64,000 nucleotides of DNA from Streptococcus hyointestinalis (GCF_900459405.1 NZ_UHFN01000007.1:992001-1056000); one strand, 5' to 3'. Numbered from the stretch's first letter, positions 20,903-30,376 are shown. Notes: generated by a model from the sequence alone, not told the origin. Translations and numbers: made by a program.

Positions 20903-21146
20903 GATATTACCTCTTTGTCTTGAATGCTTCCTAGTTTTAGTGATTTCATTTTCAATACACGACGTCAAGCGTCCCACATACTTTGATAAAATTCTACCTA
21001 AAACAGAGGTGTCTTGCCAGTTTTTGTTGCGACGTCTAGCGCCTAAAGAGAGCACGACTTAACAAGACACCTCTACTTTATCACAAACGAAAAAGTAGTA
21101 AGTACTCTCTCCCGTCGAAGATTTCCTCACTACTAATCTTAGTATG
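20903..21146 (-). ncRNA. Candidate bridge-RNA region of IS B
   Basis: The 244-base upstream end of the element has no gene and is conserved in IS C, where blocks such as ACAAGACACCTCTACTTTAT and GTACTCTCTCCCGTCG recur. By family knowledge one non-coding end should encode a bridge RNA. Whether it is this end or the 174-base downstream end (19526-19699) cannot be decided by eye. Confidence 0.3.
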
Positions 21147-21246
21147 TTTTTATTTAGCTCATTTTTAATTACAAGGCATTCAAATAATATATATAGGGTT
21201 CTACCAGTCTATATTTTGATAAAAAAATCAAGAACTTTGCGATAGG

Positions 21247-22389
21247 ATGAGAGTAGTAAAGAACAAAGGGGATGAGACGATTAACTTTTTAGACATGTTT
21301 GCTGGGATTGGTGGGTTTCGTTTGGGAATGGAGGCTGCTGGTCACCATTGCTTAGGTTTTTGTGAGATTGACCGCTTCGCAAGAGCTTCTTATCAAGCGA
21401 TCCATGAGACGAAAGGAGAGTTAAAATGGCATGATATTAGACAGATTACAAATGAAGAGTGGCGAGAGCTTAGAGGAGGTGTGGATGTCCTCTGTGGCGG
21501 ATTTCCTTGTCAAGCCTTTTCTCTTGCAGGAAAGCGATTGGGATTTGAAGACACTCGAGGGACTCTCTTTTTTGAACTTGCTCGATGTGCCAAGGAAGTC
21601 CAACCACGTTTTTTATTCTTTGAAAACGTCAGAGGCTTACTCAGTCACGACAAAGGACAAACGTTTAAAACAATCCTTACTACACTGGATGAATTGGGGT
21701 ATGATGTTGAATGGCAGGTGCTTAACAGTAAGGATTTCGGTCTTCCCCAAAGTAGAGAAAGGGTCTTCCTTATCGGACATTCTAGAGCCTACAGTAGACA
21801 CTTCCTATTTCCTCTCCGAAGAGAAGTTAGCTCAGTTGCTTTGGAAAAAGAAGGAATGACAGGAAGGGGAATTCAGGTTGTTGGTCATTTACCAGGAAGT
21901 TTCGAACAAAATACACGTGTCTTTTCACCAAAGGGATTAGCCCCCACGTTGACTACTATGTCCAGTACAGATAAGATTCCTAAAATTATCCAAGATGAAT
22001 CGCTTCCAACCTTGAAACTGCGAGAAGCGACCAAGCAGGGGTATGCAAGCGCTTGTGAGGGGGATAGTGTGACCTTGGATTATCCTACTTCCAGTACACA
22101 CCGAGGACGGATAGGACACCAAATCGCTCATACCTTAACCACATCAGGTAATCAAGGCGTAGCGGTGCCGTCTCAAGATAAGGAACACCAGTCACAATTA
22201 ACCATTAGGCGTTTAACGCCAAGAGAATGTTTTCGTTTGCAGGGCTTTCCGGATTGGGCTTATGACAAGGCGGCAGCTGTAAACAGTAAGAGTCAACTCT
22301 ATAAACAGGCAGGAAACAGTGTCTCTGTTCCCGTGATTATTGCCATTGCTCAGCGTTTAAAAAGAATAGAAGAATTAGAGGTGAACTAA
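21247..22389 (+). CDS. DNA (cytosine-5) methyltransferase, orphan
   Basis: This 380-residue enzyme transfers a methyl group from SAM to cytosine C5 in a specific DNA site. The motifs are in order: DMFAGIGGFRLGM (SAM binding, about residue 17), CGGFPCQAFS with the catalytic Cys (about 86), FENVRGLL (about 125), QSRERVFLIG, a target-recognition region, and RRLTPRECFRLQGFP plus GNSVSVPV at the end. No restriction endonuclease gene is adjacent, so it probably protects the transferring ICE against host restriction. It is bracketed by IS B and IS C, and its ribosome-binding site is weak. Confidence 0.92.
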   Translation: MRVVKNKGDETINFLDMFAGIGGFRLGMEAAGHHCLGFCEIDRFARASYQAIHETKGELKWHDIRQITNEEWRELRGGVDVLCGGFPCQAFSLAGKRLGFEDTRGTLFFELARCAKEVQPRFLFFENVRGLLSHDKGQTFKTILTTLDELGYDVEWQVLNSKDFGLPQSRERVFLIGHSRAYSRHFLFPLRREVSSVALEKEGMTGRGIQVVGHLPGSFEQNTRVFSPKGLAPTLTTMSSTDKIPKIIQDESLPTLKLREATKQGYASACEGDSVTLDYPTSSTHRGRIGHQIAHTLTTSGNQGVAVPSQDKEHQSQLTIRRLTPRECFRLQGFPDWAYDKAAAVNSKSQLYKQAGNSVSVPVIIAIAQRLKRIEELEVN

Positions 22390-22419
22390 GATGTTATGGA
22401 TAATTTGGGGAGTTCTTTT

Positions 22420-24045
22420 CTACTATTTGTCAAGCCTTTCAAGGCATTTGATGAATACTATTTTGAGTTCAGTAGTCAAAATAAGGAAATTATTTTATTT
22501 TGGACTAAAGTTTAGTGTAAAAAGGGTATACAAAAGCAACACCTTATGTTGAAATTTTTTGATAAGGTGTTACAATAATATGGCATAAACAATTTTACTG
22601 ATTTTGGGTTGAAATATAATCGTAAAGTTTGTTATGCGTTATGAGGTAATACATTGTCCGAATGAGACGATGTATGGAGGCAATCGTGTGTGGCTTGGTT
22701 GAAGTCATTTGCGATTGCCTTTTTCGTTTCTCATAAAAGTCTGCTATATGGCAAGGATTGGTGTGACTAGCTGAAGCGATATTGTGAATGCATTTGAACA
22801 GAATCTTTCTAGCATAGGGATTGCCACGCTTGGTAATGTGTTCCTTAGCGATGAAGTTTCCAGATTCATAGTGTCTCAGGTCAATACCGATAAAGGCATT
22901 GATTTGATTGGCAGACTGAAAACGGCGAATATCTCCCAGTTCGCCAATAATACTTGTTGCAGTAGTCTCAGCGATACCAGGAATAGAAAGCAGAATGTCA
23001 TACTCTGGTAAAGGTTGGGCTAGTTCCACCATTTCGTCTAAGACTGCTTGTCTCTGTTCAGAAAGTCTAAGCAATTCTTTCGCATAGTAACGCACCTCTT
23101 CCATGATTGGAGAGTTTTTCTTAACGGCACAATAAGATTGATTGGCTAGTGCTGTCAGCTTCTCTGCTAAGTAAGCCACACGCTTGTCAGAAATCCGTTT
23201 TGAAGTGGACAGACGGATGCTCTTTGAGAGTTCATCCTTGCTTAACTCATGAACGAAGTCCTTGCAAGGAAAGGCTATGACCAAGTTCCAGTATTGTTCC
23301 CCAGTTGGCGTTGACAAGATAGTTTCCAATTCAGGGAAAGTGACCTGTAAGACCTTGTGCAGACGATTTTTAGCTCGAACGATGTCCTCGGTTAAGTTCT
23401 GATAGAATCGACTGAGATCTCGCAGATCTTGATAGACTTCTTCTTGGATATAAGTGGGTTTACGATTCAGTACAAACTGAGACTGAGCCAGTTTTTCAGC
23501 GTCAATTTGATCTGTTTTCCGCACACGCAAGCTATCCAGTTGCTTCTTGGCTTCTAAGGGATTGAGCCGTGTATAAGCGTAGCTATGTTCATCCAGAAAA
23601 GCTTGAAGACGACGAGAATAGACGCCTGTTGCTTCAAAGATGATTTCTGGCTTGTGGACGGTTTTCAAATCGCCAAGTAGCCGGGAAAAGCCAATGGCAT
23701 CATTGGACATGGTGTAGTTATGTACCTTCTCGCCATTGACTAGAATGGCTACTTCTGAACTTACCTTACTCACGTCAATCCCAAATACTACTCGCATGAT
23801 ACTACCTCTTTGTCTTGAATGATTCCTTGTTTTAGCGATGTCATTTTCAATACTCGACGTCTGGCGTCCCACATACTTTGATAACATTCTTCCTAAAACA
23901 GGTGTCTTGCCAGTTTTTGTCGCGACGTCTAGCGTCAAAAGAACCCTCGACTTAACAAGACACCTCTACTTTATCATCTTGAGAATGAAAAAAGTAGTGA
24001 GTACTCTCTCCCGTCGGAGATTTCTTCACTACTAATCTTAGTATG
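22420..24045 (-). mobile_element. IS110-family insertion sequence C
   Basis: This second copy of the IS B type is about 1.63 kb. The boundaries follow from the comparison with IS B and from the interrupted small gene, which is restored on excision. The inferred target is CTTTTT, as for IS B. It keeps both non-coding ends, so a bridge-RNA region is expected at 23798-24045 or 22420-22594. Confidence 0.78.
22595..23797 (-). CDS. IS110-family transposase (IS C)
   Basis: This 400-residue transposase starts MRVVFGIDVSKVSSEVAIL and is the same length as, and nearly identical to, the one in IS B, with conserved DEDD and serine motifs (EATGVYSRRL, RKTDQIDAEKLA, HYESGNF). Differences are scattered over the middle of the protein, so the two are sister copies rather than a fresh duplication. 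The start at 23797 follows AGAGGTAGTATC. Confidence 0.93.
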   Translation of the reverse strand: MRVVFGIDVSKVSSEVAILVNGEKVHNYTMSNDAIGFSRLLGDLKTVHKPEIIFEATGVYSRRLQAFLDEHSYAYTRLNPLEAKKQLDSLRVRKTDQIDAEKLAQSQFVLNRKPTYIQEEVYQDLRDLSRFYQNLTEDIVRAKNRLHKVLQVTFPELETILSTPTGEQYWNLVIAFPCKDFVHELSKDELSKSIRLSTSKRISDKRVAYLAEKLTALANQSYCAVKKNSPIMEEVRYYAKELLRLSEQRQAVLDEMVELAQPLPEYDILLSIPGIAETTATSIIGELGDIRRFQSANQINAFIGIDLRHYESGNFIAKEHITKRGNPYARKILFKCIHNIASASHTNPCHIADFYEKRKRQSQMTSTKPHTIASIHRLIRTMYYLITHNKLYDYISTQNQ

Positions 24046-24165
24046 TTTTTGTCTTGCTAGTACCTTTTGGACTTGTCTTTTGGTGTGCTTGTCGGGTCTC
24101 TGCAATGGCGGACAAAGAATTAGAAGAGATTGCTTGTCGCAAACAAGAAAAAGGAGAAACTGACA

Positions 24166-24513
24166 ATGGCTGAAGAATATGCTTTTAAACAAGACATCTT
24201 AGGTAATAATGAACAACTTAAACGGAATATGTCAGAAATGATTGTATCAACGATTGAAAAAGTGAGAACAGAGAATGTGGCATCGCTTATCATCATGACG
24301 GCTACTGACAACGACCAGACAGAACTTGTTGTTGCTAATAGTCAGCCATCCTTTATCTTACTGACGCAGTTACTCCATCAAGTTGTGATTTGCATGGAAC
24401 AAGAAGGTGCAACGCTCTTGTCACATGATTTGGCTCTTCCCTTATTAAGGGAAGAAGTGAACCGCTTATCCACTGTACTTAATTGCTTTCAAGTTCCAGT
24501 TGATGAAGCTTAA
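24166..24513 (+). CDS. ICE protein of unknown function (115 aa)
   Basis: This 115-residue soluble protein begins at an ATG after AAGGAGA, overlapping the end of the interrupted membrane-protein gene. It is predicted alpha/beta (ASLIIMTATDNDQTELVVANS then two helices) and has no signal peptide. I do not recognise the family; position suggests it was cotranscribed with the methyltransferase before IS C landed. Confidence 0.65.
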   Translation: MAEEYAFKQDILGNNEQLKRNMSEMIVSTIEKVRTENVASLIIMTATDNDQTELVVANSQPSFILLTQLLHQVVICMEQEGATLLSHDLALPLLREEVNRLSTVLNCFQVPVDEA

Positions 24514-24801
24514 ATGTTTTTCGACCTAAGCAGGTCGTAAAAAGGCTTGGGTTCTTTGACAACTAGATACAACCACCGTCCTAATCAGCGAGTCTATGAA
24601 TAACAATCAATGGGGGCGGTGTCGTTTGCTAGCAACTATGCGTTAGTCTAGCTCAGGCTCAGGTCATACTGAAAGCACATAACGATTAGTTATGTAAATA
24701 GCTTCACAAGAAGCAGCTAAAGGAGTTTGCGGTCAACCAAGCTATAAACCGTGCGTCAAAAAAGCGGATGGTATTGTGCCACATAAGCTGAAGGAGGTTT
24801 T
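24514..24801 (+). other. Gene-free region with inverted repeats upstream of 24802
   Basis: This 288-base stretch has no gene. It contains a 6-base-pair hairpin CGACCT-AAGC-AGGTCG at the start, flanked by T-run and A-run, a TTGACA-like element at about 24558, and complementary patches CCACCG and CGGTG around 24576 and 24618. It could be a structured leader of the surface-protein operon. No known riboswitch was recognised. Confidence 0.4.
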
Positions 24802-25155
24802 ATGGTTTCTATAAACCCAACGGATAATTTTATTTTAACATTATCTGATCTACGCCGTCTCGGTCGTCAAGGAGGGGCAACGCTCATTCTTGATGATGGT
24901 AGACAGGCTATTGTCAAAGCTAAGTTTGCTCTTATTGTTCATAAGAAATGGCAATCAGGGCACTTGGTTGAAGAAAAAGAAGTTGTTTCTTTTCACACGA
25001 TTTATCCTGCGATAATTCTCGTCAAACGAAAACACTTTGTTATTGCAAGACGAGTCAGGCGAAAGAAACAACAGATTCTAACACTCACAGGACAGGGCTA
25101 TCATCGCCCGTCCACATCTAAAAATAAAAGGAGTACACAACGTGAAGAAAGTTAA
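24802..25155 (+). CDS. ICE protein of unknown function (117 aa)
   Basis: This 117-residue basic protein starts at an ATG behind AAGGAGGTTTT. The N-terminal part (FILTLSDLRRLGRQGGATLILDD) is beta-rich and the C-terminal 40 residues are very basic (ARRVRRKKQQ), suggesting nucleic-acid or membrane contact. Its end overlaps the start of the surface protein gene by 14 bases. No family was recognised. Confidence 0.6.
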   Translation: MVSINPTDNFILTLSDLRRLGRQGGATLILDDGRQAIVKAKFALIVHKKWQSGHLVEEKEVVSFHTIYPAIILVKRKHFVIARRVRRKKQQILTLTGQGYHRPSTSKNKRSTQREES

Positions 25156-25978
25156 ACTTGTAACCTTACTATCAAGCGCTCTTTTAGCCAGTAGCGCAGC
25201 TGGTGTTTTTGCGGATGACCTTGTTTCGGATGGAACAAGTTTACCCGCAACAGAACAAACACAGCCTAGTACAAGCCCATCCACATCTACAAGTGAAGGC
25301 ACATCCCTCCCAAGCGATAGTAGCGGAAGTCCGACCGTACCAAGTACAGGCACAGAGGTAACGCCACCCTCTAGTAGTGAGGGAACATCGGACATTCCAA
25401 CGACTCCGACTGAGTCCGAGTCTTCTTCAAGCTCAAGTACAAACGAAGAACATTCTGAAACTACGACACAACCAAACCTAGATGATCAGAATAAAGACAA
25501 TGCAGGCGAGCAGCCTGCCCCGAACACAGGTAATACCACTGTCCCAACCACAGACGGTAGTACAGCACAAGTGACCCCAGATAAAACAGTGCCAACCAAT
25601 AACCCAAGTGTATCGGCTGATACAGCCACTAAAGCTGGCGCTTCACAAGTGGGAACAACCTCAACAATTACTGGTCAGGTGGTACAAAACGTGACAGCAC
25701 ACGCACCAGTAGTCACTAACACTGGTGCTACCATTGTGAGCACAAAGGATGGTCAACTTGTTTTATCTGATGGCTCAACCGTCCCTCCAGAAACCGTTGG
25801 AGCGACAACCAATAGTGATAAGACAATCACCGTGACTAAAGCAGACGGCACAAAAGCGACTCTCCCTGAAACGGGCGAAAAAGCTCGTAGCTTGCTTTCC
25901 ATTTTAGGTGCAGGTATGCTAGTTGTTGCAGGATTCTTAGCTCAAAAAGCATGGTCTCGAAAAGATGAAAAGAACTAG
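25142..25978 (+). CDS. LPxTG-anchored Ser/Thr/Pro-rich surface protein
   Basis: This 278-residue protein has an N-terminal signal peptide (about 25 residues, KKVKLVTLLSSALLASSA), a long low-complexity Thr/Ser/Pro stalk and a small C-terminal segment with LPETGEKAR, a hydrophobic helix and a charged tail, the sortase-A anchoring signal. It begins at a GTG at 25142, supported by AAAAGGAG nine bases upstream and by the signal peptide. It precedes the antigen I/II gene by 44 bases and is probably cotranscribed. It may act as a spacer or aggregation protein; no binding domain is visible. Confidence 0.88.
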   Translation: MKKVKLVTLLSSALLASSAAGVFADDLVSDGTSLPATEQTQPSTSPSTSTSEGTSLPSDSSGSPTVPSTGTEVTPPSSSEGTSDIPTTPTESESSSSSSTNEEHSETTTQPNLDDQNKDNAGEQPAPNTGNTTVPTTDGSTAQVTPDKTVPTNNPSVSADTATKAGASQVGTTSTITGQVVQNVTAHAPVVTNTGATIVSTKDGQLVLSDGSTVPPETVGATTNSDKTITVTKADGTKATLPETGEKARSLLSILGAGMLVVAGFLAQKAWSRKDEKN

Positions 25979-26022
25979 TCAACATTCAAAACAAAAATAA
26001 GATAATTTAGGAGAACGTATTC

Positions 26023-29000
26023 ATGAATTTTCAAACCAAAACAACTAAAGGTCACGGTTTCTTTCGTAAGTCAAAAGCTTATGGATTAGTTTGTGGGATT
26101 GCTCTAACTGGAGCACTTGTCTTTGCAGGACAAGCACATGCGGATGAAGTGACAACGCCTACAGATACAGCGGCTACTACAGAGCTTGTCGCTTCACCGC
26201 AAGAAGCGCCTGCAGTCGCAACACAGCCGACTAGTACCAATGATAATGATACCTATGCCAAACAAGCTAACACATCCACTGGGACTGAAACTGTAGCGGT
26301 GGATAACAGCGTTGTGGAATCTGCCGTGAAAGAAGCTCAAGATACTGGTGTTGCAGTCTCTCAAAACGCTACCCAAGATCAAGGCACACCAACCACAAGC
26401 GCTGAACTGGATACGGCTAAAGAAACTATCAAAGCTGACCAGGACAAGCAAGTAGAAGCCATCAAAGCGACAACGGCTCAACAAGCTCAAAACAACACCG
26501 CTTATGAAGCAGCCCAATCAGCTATCACGGCTAACAATGATTATGTTGCTGACGCCCAAAAAACGTATGAGGCGGGCACAACTGTATCAATCACAACAAA
26601 CACAGCAACTGTCACAGACGGAACTGCTAAGGCTAACACTGAAGCGAAAAAAGTAGCAGACAGCACGCTTGATAGCAACAAAAAAGCTGTAGAGACTTAC
26701 GTTGCTGACAAGAAAGTCTATGACGCTACAGTAGCTAGCGCTAAAACGCTCAATGATGCTATTGAGGCAGCTAGCACAGAATTGAAGAAATCTGGGGCGA
26801 CAGTCACAACTTCTAGTCAAGTCGTGCACACAGTTGATGAAGTGAATACTTTGACTGCCTCAAACAATCAAAAGATTGCGAAAGCTCAAGCTAAAATCAA
26901 GGAAAACAACGCTAAGCAAGAAGCCTATAACACAACGAAAGCAGAAAGCGATAAGACTAATACTGACGCTAATCAAAAAGCGGATGAGTTGAAAAAACTG
27001 GGCGCAACTGTAACCACAACGACAAAGACCGTGACAAGTGCAGATGAAGCAAAAGCTATCGCTAGTCAAAACCAGAAGGCTTACGATGCTGCTAAACAAG
27101 CACAAGCTACAGACGCTAGTGTGAAAGCAGAAAGCGACAAGACCAACGCTGATGCCAGTCAAAAAGCCGACGAACTTTCAAAATTAGGTGTTACTGTTAA
27201 TACGACCACAAAAACAGTAGCTAGTGCAGACGAAGCTAAAGCTATTGCTAACCAAAATCAGAAGTCTTACGATGCTGCTAAACAAGCACAGGCTACAGAC
27301 GCTAGTGTGAAAGCAGAAAGTGATAAGACCAACGCTGATGTTAGTCAAAAAGAAAGTGAGCTATCAAACCTCGGTATTACAGTCACAACGACAACACAAA
27401 CGGTCTCAAGTGTTGCAGAAGCTCAAGCTATCGCTGCTCAAAACCAACAAGCTTATGAGTCTGTTAAAAGTAAATACGAGTCAGCGCTTAACGATATGGT
27501 CAATCATATTAGTGCTGAGCCAATTTTCTCAGCTGATGCTTACACCGCACCAAATGGCGATATTATTCAAGATAGCTTCTCTTATGACAGTGCCACAGGA
27601 GCTTTCACCTGGACAGCACCACTCCATGATAACCAAAAATTTGTAGGTTACTTCATCGTTTATGGAACTGTTGAGGCGACTAAGACATTCAACCCAACGA
27701 CTAAGAAAGTAGACGTTGTGGTGTCTAATGTCAACATTAGTCGAGCAGAGTATAAGAATGTGGCAGCTGCAGCGGCGGTAGACGTTACAGATGAAGAATG
27801 GATCTATGACAACGCAGGTAATCAGTTGTTCTATACTTCTTTCAATGTTAATCAAAGTGGATCATGGGACATCAATAAATCTTATGCCATTTCACAAACC
27901 TTTAGCCTAGGTGCAGGAGAGTCTACAGGTACTTTCCTACTTTCTAAAAAGACCTCTATGTGGGTTGTGGGTGTCGGTTCAGACCTTTCTTTGAAATTCA
28001 AAAACGATAGTGACGTATCACAAAGTGTTGAACTTGTTAAAACCACAGTTAACCCAACATCAACTAGTGCAACGATTACCAAAACGACGGTAAATCCAAC
28101 TGCGATTAACGCTACTATCACAAAAACAGCTGTTAATCCAGTAGAAACAACACCTGTTGCTGTCGAATTAGTAAAAGCTGAAAATCCAGCTAAACCAACG
28201 CTTGCTCTTACTAAACTAGTGAACACTAAGAACCAACAATTAAAAGCTTCTTACCACAACTACAACTTGCACTACAAGCCAGTTGTTTCAAAATCCGTTT
28301 CTGACACGGACAATGTTAGCACTAACGGTAAGACAGTAGCTAAAGGTGCTACTGAAGTTTATACGCTAACGCATGACAATATCTATGCTAATATCAAAGT
28401 TGGTGACCCAATCGTGATTACTGACCCACTGGAAGCAGGTGTTATTCCAGCTGAGGAAGAAAACCTAGCTACTAATACCGCTAAAGGTTGGACAGTCGCT
28501 TATGATAAAGCTAAGAATACTTACACTTTCACAGCAACGTATCAAGGTAAGAAGCTTGCAGCCCCAACCGTCAAATGGAAAGGTGAATACGATAATGCTT
28601 ACTACGATAATACATACAAGGTAACGGTCGGTAATAACACGTACACCGTATTCTCAGATACCGTCAATAACCGTACACCAGAACCACCAAAACCTGTTAA
28701 ATCAATCACAGACAATAGCGGTGCTGATATTAACGGTGCTAGCGTCATGGATAAAAATGTCAATTTCCATCTGACTACAGACTACAAACCTTACACAACA
28801 ATTTCAGCGTCTAAAGCAGCTATTGCTAAAGGATTTGCTGCTTTGGATGATGTGCAAGATGGGGCATTTACAGTTAATGAGGCTAATATCAAGATGACAG
28901 CGGACAACAAGGACGTAAAAGACCTCTTTACGATGTACCATGTCTTGTCCGATGAAGCTCGTACCGAAGCTATTCAAAAGATTCTTGATAGCTACGGAAT

Positions 29001-29982
29001 GTCTCCAGTTGGTGAGTTCTATCTCTGGGTAGCTAAAGACCCAAATTCTTTCTACACTAATTACGTTAAACAAGCTAAGAATGTCACGATTGACTTGCCT
29101 GCTCGTCTGAACGTTGACCCAGAAGTCAAAGTCTACAATGATTTCTTCCAAATCGACTTTGGTAACAGCTATCAATCTAATCAAGTTGTTGTTGAACGCC
29201 CTGACATCCAACCTGAAAAACATGCTTTGGACAAGTCCGATGATAGCATTGTTCTAGATAATCAAACTGTCAAAATTGGTGATTACATTCGTTATCTTCT
29301 TGATGGGGTGACAGTACCAGTGAAGCATGATACTTTATGGCAATATGATGGTGTAGACCAACTAGACACTGTACATGATCGCTATACCGGTAACTGGAAA
29401 GGTGTCATTAAAGGAACAGAATATACAGCTAAAGAAGACTTGAAATTAGCTTACGATGTAACTTTAGAAGATGGTACAGTTGTTAAAGATGGAGACACTA
29501 TTAAAGCTGGTTCTAAATATGCTTTCACTTTTGAATTTGATCAAGATACCAACGATGACTTTATCAACAAGATTGTAAAAGTGACTTGGGATGCTGAAAA
29601 AGGCAAATGGGCTTACAGTATTGATAAAGAGTTCTTGAACTCACTAGGTATTGAAGGTACATTTGACGCTGACTTCTATCTTGAAGTTGAACGTATTGCC
29701 GCAGGTGATGTGACAAATACTTTCGTTAACATTGTCAATGGGCAAGAAATGACTGCTAACGTAATTACCCATACACCTGAGAAACCGAAGACCCCAACAC
29801 CTGAAATGCCAACACCAGCTAAACCACAAGCCCAAGCGCCAGTGGCTAAACAAGCAGCGCTCCCAACGACTGGGGAAGCTTCATCAGTGTTTAGTGTTTT
29901 AGCGGGTATCTTAATTGATGGTCTTGGAGCCTTTGGACTTCTTCGCAAGAAAAAGAAAACAGGCTTTAAGGTTGGTGATTAG
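26023..29982 (+). CDS. Antigen I/II family adhesin (SspB/Pas-like), LPxTG-anchored
   Basis: This 1319-residue cell-wall adhesin has a signal peptide (residues 1-40, ending GQAHA), an alanine-rich coiled-coil A region with three tandem 62-residue repeats (about 306-485), a V-type head (about 490-690), a shortened linker with KTTVNPT-type repeats instead of a full proline-rich region, C-terminal domains resembling the C2/C3 domains of SspB (about 760-1250), and the anchor LPTTGEASS at about 1280 followed by a helix and a basic tail. Family members bind salivary glycoproteins, collagen or other bacteria. Antigen I/II genes are frequent cargo of Tn5252-type ICEs and may aid mating-pair contact. 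Two terminators follow. Confidence 0.92.
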   Translation: MNFQTKTTKGHGFFRKSKAYGLVCGIALTGALVFAGQAHADEVTTPTDTAATTELVASPQEAPAVATQPTSTNDNDTYAKQANTSTGTETVAVDNSVVESAVKEAQDTGVAVSQNATQDQGTPTTSAELDTAKETIKADQDKQVEAIKATTAQQAQNNTAYEAAQSAITANNDYVADAQKTYEAGTTVSITTNTATVTDGTAKANTEAKKVADSTLDSNKKAVETYVADKKVYDATVASAKTLNDAIEAASTELKKSGATVTTSSQVVHTVDEVNTLTASNNQKIAKAQAKIKENNAKQEAYNTTKAESDKTNTDANQKADELKKLGATVTTTTKTVTSADEAKAIASQNQKAYDAAKQAQATDASVKAESDKTNADASQKADELSKLGVTVNTTTKTVASADEAKAIANQNQKSYDAAKQAQATDASVKAESDKTNADVSQKESELSNLGITVTTTTQTVSSVAEAQAIAAQNQQAYESVKSKYESALNDMVNHISAEPIFSADAYTAPNGDIIQDSFSYDSATGAFTWTAPLHDNQKFVGYFIVYGTVEATKTFNPTTKKVDVVVSNVNISRAEYKNVAAAAAVDVTDEEWIYDNAGNQLFYTSFNVNQSGSWDINKSYAISQTFSLGAGESTGTFLLSKKTSMWVVGVGSDLSLKFKNDSDVSQSVELVKTTVNPTSTSATITKTTVNPTAINATITKTAVNPVETTPVAVELVKAENPAKPTLALTKLVNTKNQQLKASYHNYNLHYKPVVSKSVSDTDNVSTNGKTVAKGATEVYTLTHDNIYANIKVGDPIVITDPLEAGVIPAEEENLATNTAKGWTVAYDKAKNTYTFTATYQGKKLAAPTVKWKGEYDNAYYDNTYKVTVGNNTYTVFSDTVNNRTPEPPKPVKSITDNSGADINGASVMDKNVNFHLTTDYKPYTTISASKAAIAKGFAALDDVQDGAFTVNEANIKMTADNKDVKDLFTMYHVLSDEARTEAIQKILDSYGMSPVGEFYLWVAKDPNSFYTNYVKQAKNVTIDLPARLNVDPEVKVYNDFFQIDFGNSYQSNQVVVERPDIQPEKHALDKSDDSIVLDNQTVKIGDYIRYLLDGVTVPVKHDTLWQYDGVDQLDTVHDRYTGNWKGVIKGTEYTAKEDLKLAYDVTLEDGTVVKDGDTIKAGSKYAFTFEFDQDTNDDFINKIVKVTWDAEKGKWAYSIDKEFLNSLGIEGTFDADFYLEVERIAAGDVTNTFVNIVNGQEMTANVITHTPEKPKTPTPEMPTPAKPQAQAPVAKQAALPTTGEASSVFSVLAGILIDGLGAFGLLRKKKKTGFKVGD
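26938..27480 (+). repeat. Three tandem 186-base repeats in the antigen I/II A region
   Basis: Copies begin at 26938, 27124 and 27310, each with KAESDKTN, and are exactly 186 bases (62 residues) apart; the third is diverged towards its end. Such repeats can vary in number by recombination. Confidence 0.9.
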
Positions 29983-30025
29983 AGAATGTGTTATACTGTC
30001 TCTATCAATGCTTTAACACGCTAGG

Positions 30026-30060
30026 AGCCTAGATACTTGTGCTAGGCTTTTAGTGTTTTT
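30026..30060 (+). terminator. Terminator after the antigen I/II gene
   Basis: A 7-base-pair stem AGCCTAG/CTAGGCT is followed by TTTTAGTGTTTTT. Confidence 0.75.
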
Positions 30061-30075
30061 GTAAATAGGTTACTA

Positions 30076-30124
30076 GGCTGCAAGAAACTAAAACGAACGA
30101 TAAGACGCTTGCAGCCTTATTTTT
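30076..30124 (+). terminator. Second terminator-like hairpin
   Basis: A perfect 9-base-pair stem (GGCTGCAAG with CTTGCAGCC) with a long 23-base loop is followed by TTATTTTT. It lies directly before the T4SS operon. Confidence 0.6.
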
Positions 30125-30148
30125 GTGCAAAAAGGAGGAAAATCAACG

Positions 30149-30376
30149 ATGCAAGTTGCAACAAGAGTTATTATTGCTATGGGGGCAGTTGTTAGTGCTG
30201 TCGGACTCGGATGGCTTCTAACGGGGGCTTTTGATTATTTTGCAGGGCGTAAAAACGGGAATCCACAAATGATGGATCAAGGCATGACTTCTATGATCTC
30301 TGGTGGAGCAATAGCAGTTATTTCAGGTGGAGTCGCTACAGCGATTGTGGCTGCTATGAATGCCATTAATTTCTAA
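30149..30376 (+). CDS. VirB2-like small two-helix conjugation protein
   Basis: This 75-residue protein has two hydrophobic helices (about 6-28 and 47-72) around a short basic loop (YFAGRKNGNP). The ATG at 30149 follows AAGGAGG. Small two-helix proteins of this outline precede VirB6 in Gram-positive type IV secretion operons and are compared with VirB2 pilin or Maff2. The assignment rests on topology and position. Confidence 0.6.
   Translation: MQVATRVIIAMGAVVSAVGLGWLLTGAFDYFAGRKNGNPQMMDQGMTSMISGGAIAVISGGVATAIVAAMNAINF

Larger units (their letters stand above)
19526..21146 (-). mobile_element. IS110-family insertion sequence B
   Basis: The ends were placed by comparison with IS C (22420-24045). 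The shared sequence starts at CTAC after a T-run on the left and ends at CTTAGTATG before TTTTT on the right. The element is about 1.62 kb, without terminal inverted repeats. On its left it abuts the T-run of the Fic terminator, so the original target contained CTTTTT. It has the same orientation as IS C, and the two bracket the methyltransferase gene. Confidence 0.75.
22391..24173 (+). pseudogene. Small membrane-protein gene interrupted by IS C
   Basis: An ATG one base after the methyltransferase stop begins MLWIIWGVL and runs into IS C at 22420. The frame resumes at 24046 as a hydrophobic then charged sequence (LLVPFGLVFWCACRVSAM, then ELEEIACRKQEKGET) ending at 24173, overlapping the start of the next gene. 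Removing the IS and keeping one T5 run restores a continuous 50-codon frame. The intact gene would encode a one-helix membrane protein of unknown function, cotranscribed with the methyltransferase. Confidence 0.7.

Noticed and set aside
20903..21055. 51-codon N-terminal extension of the IS B transposase
   Set aside because: The family start is MRVVFGIDVSK with its own ribosome-binding site. The upstream frame diverges in IS C and lies in the non-coding element end.
24514..24560. CGACCT-AAGC-AGGTCG hairpin as a terminator
   Set aside because: On both strands the stem is followed by A rather than T residues, so it does not fit rho-independent termination.
26938..27480. 186-base repeats as a CRISPR or insertion element
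   Set aside because: They are in-frame coding repeats of the alanine-rich region of an antigen I/II protein.
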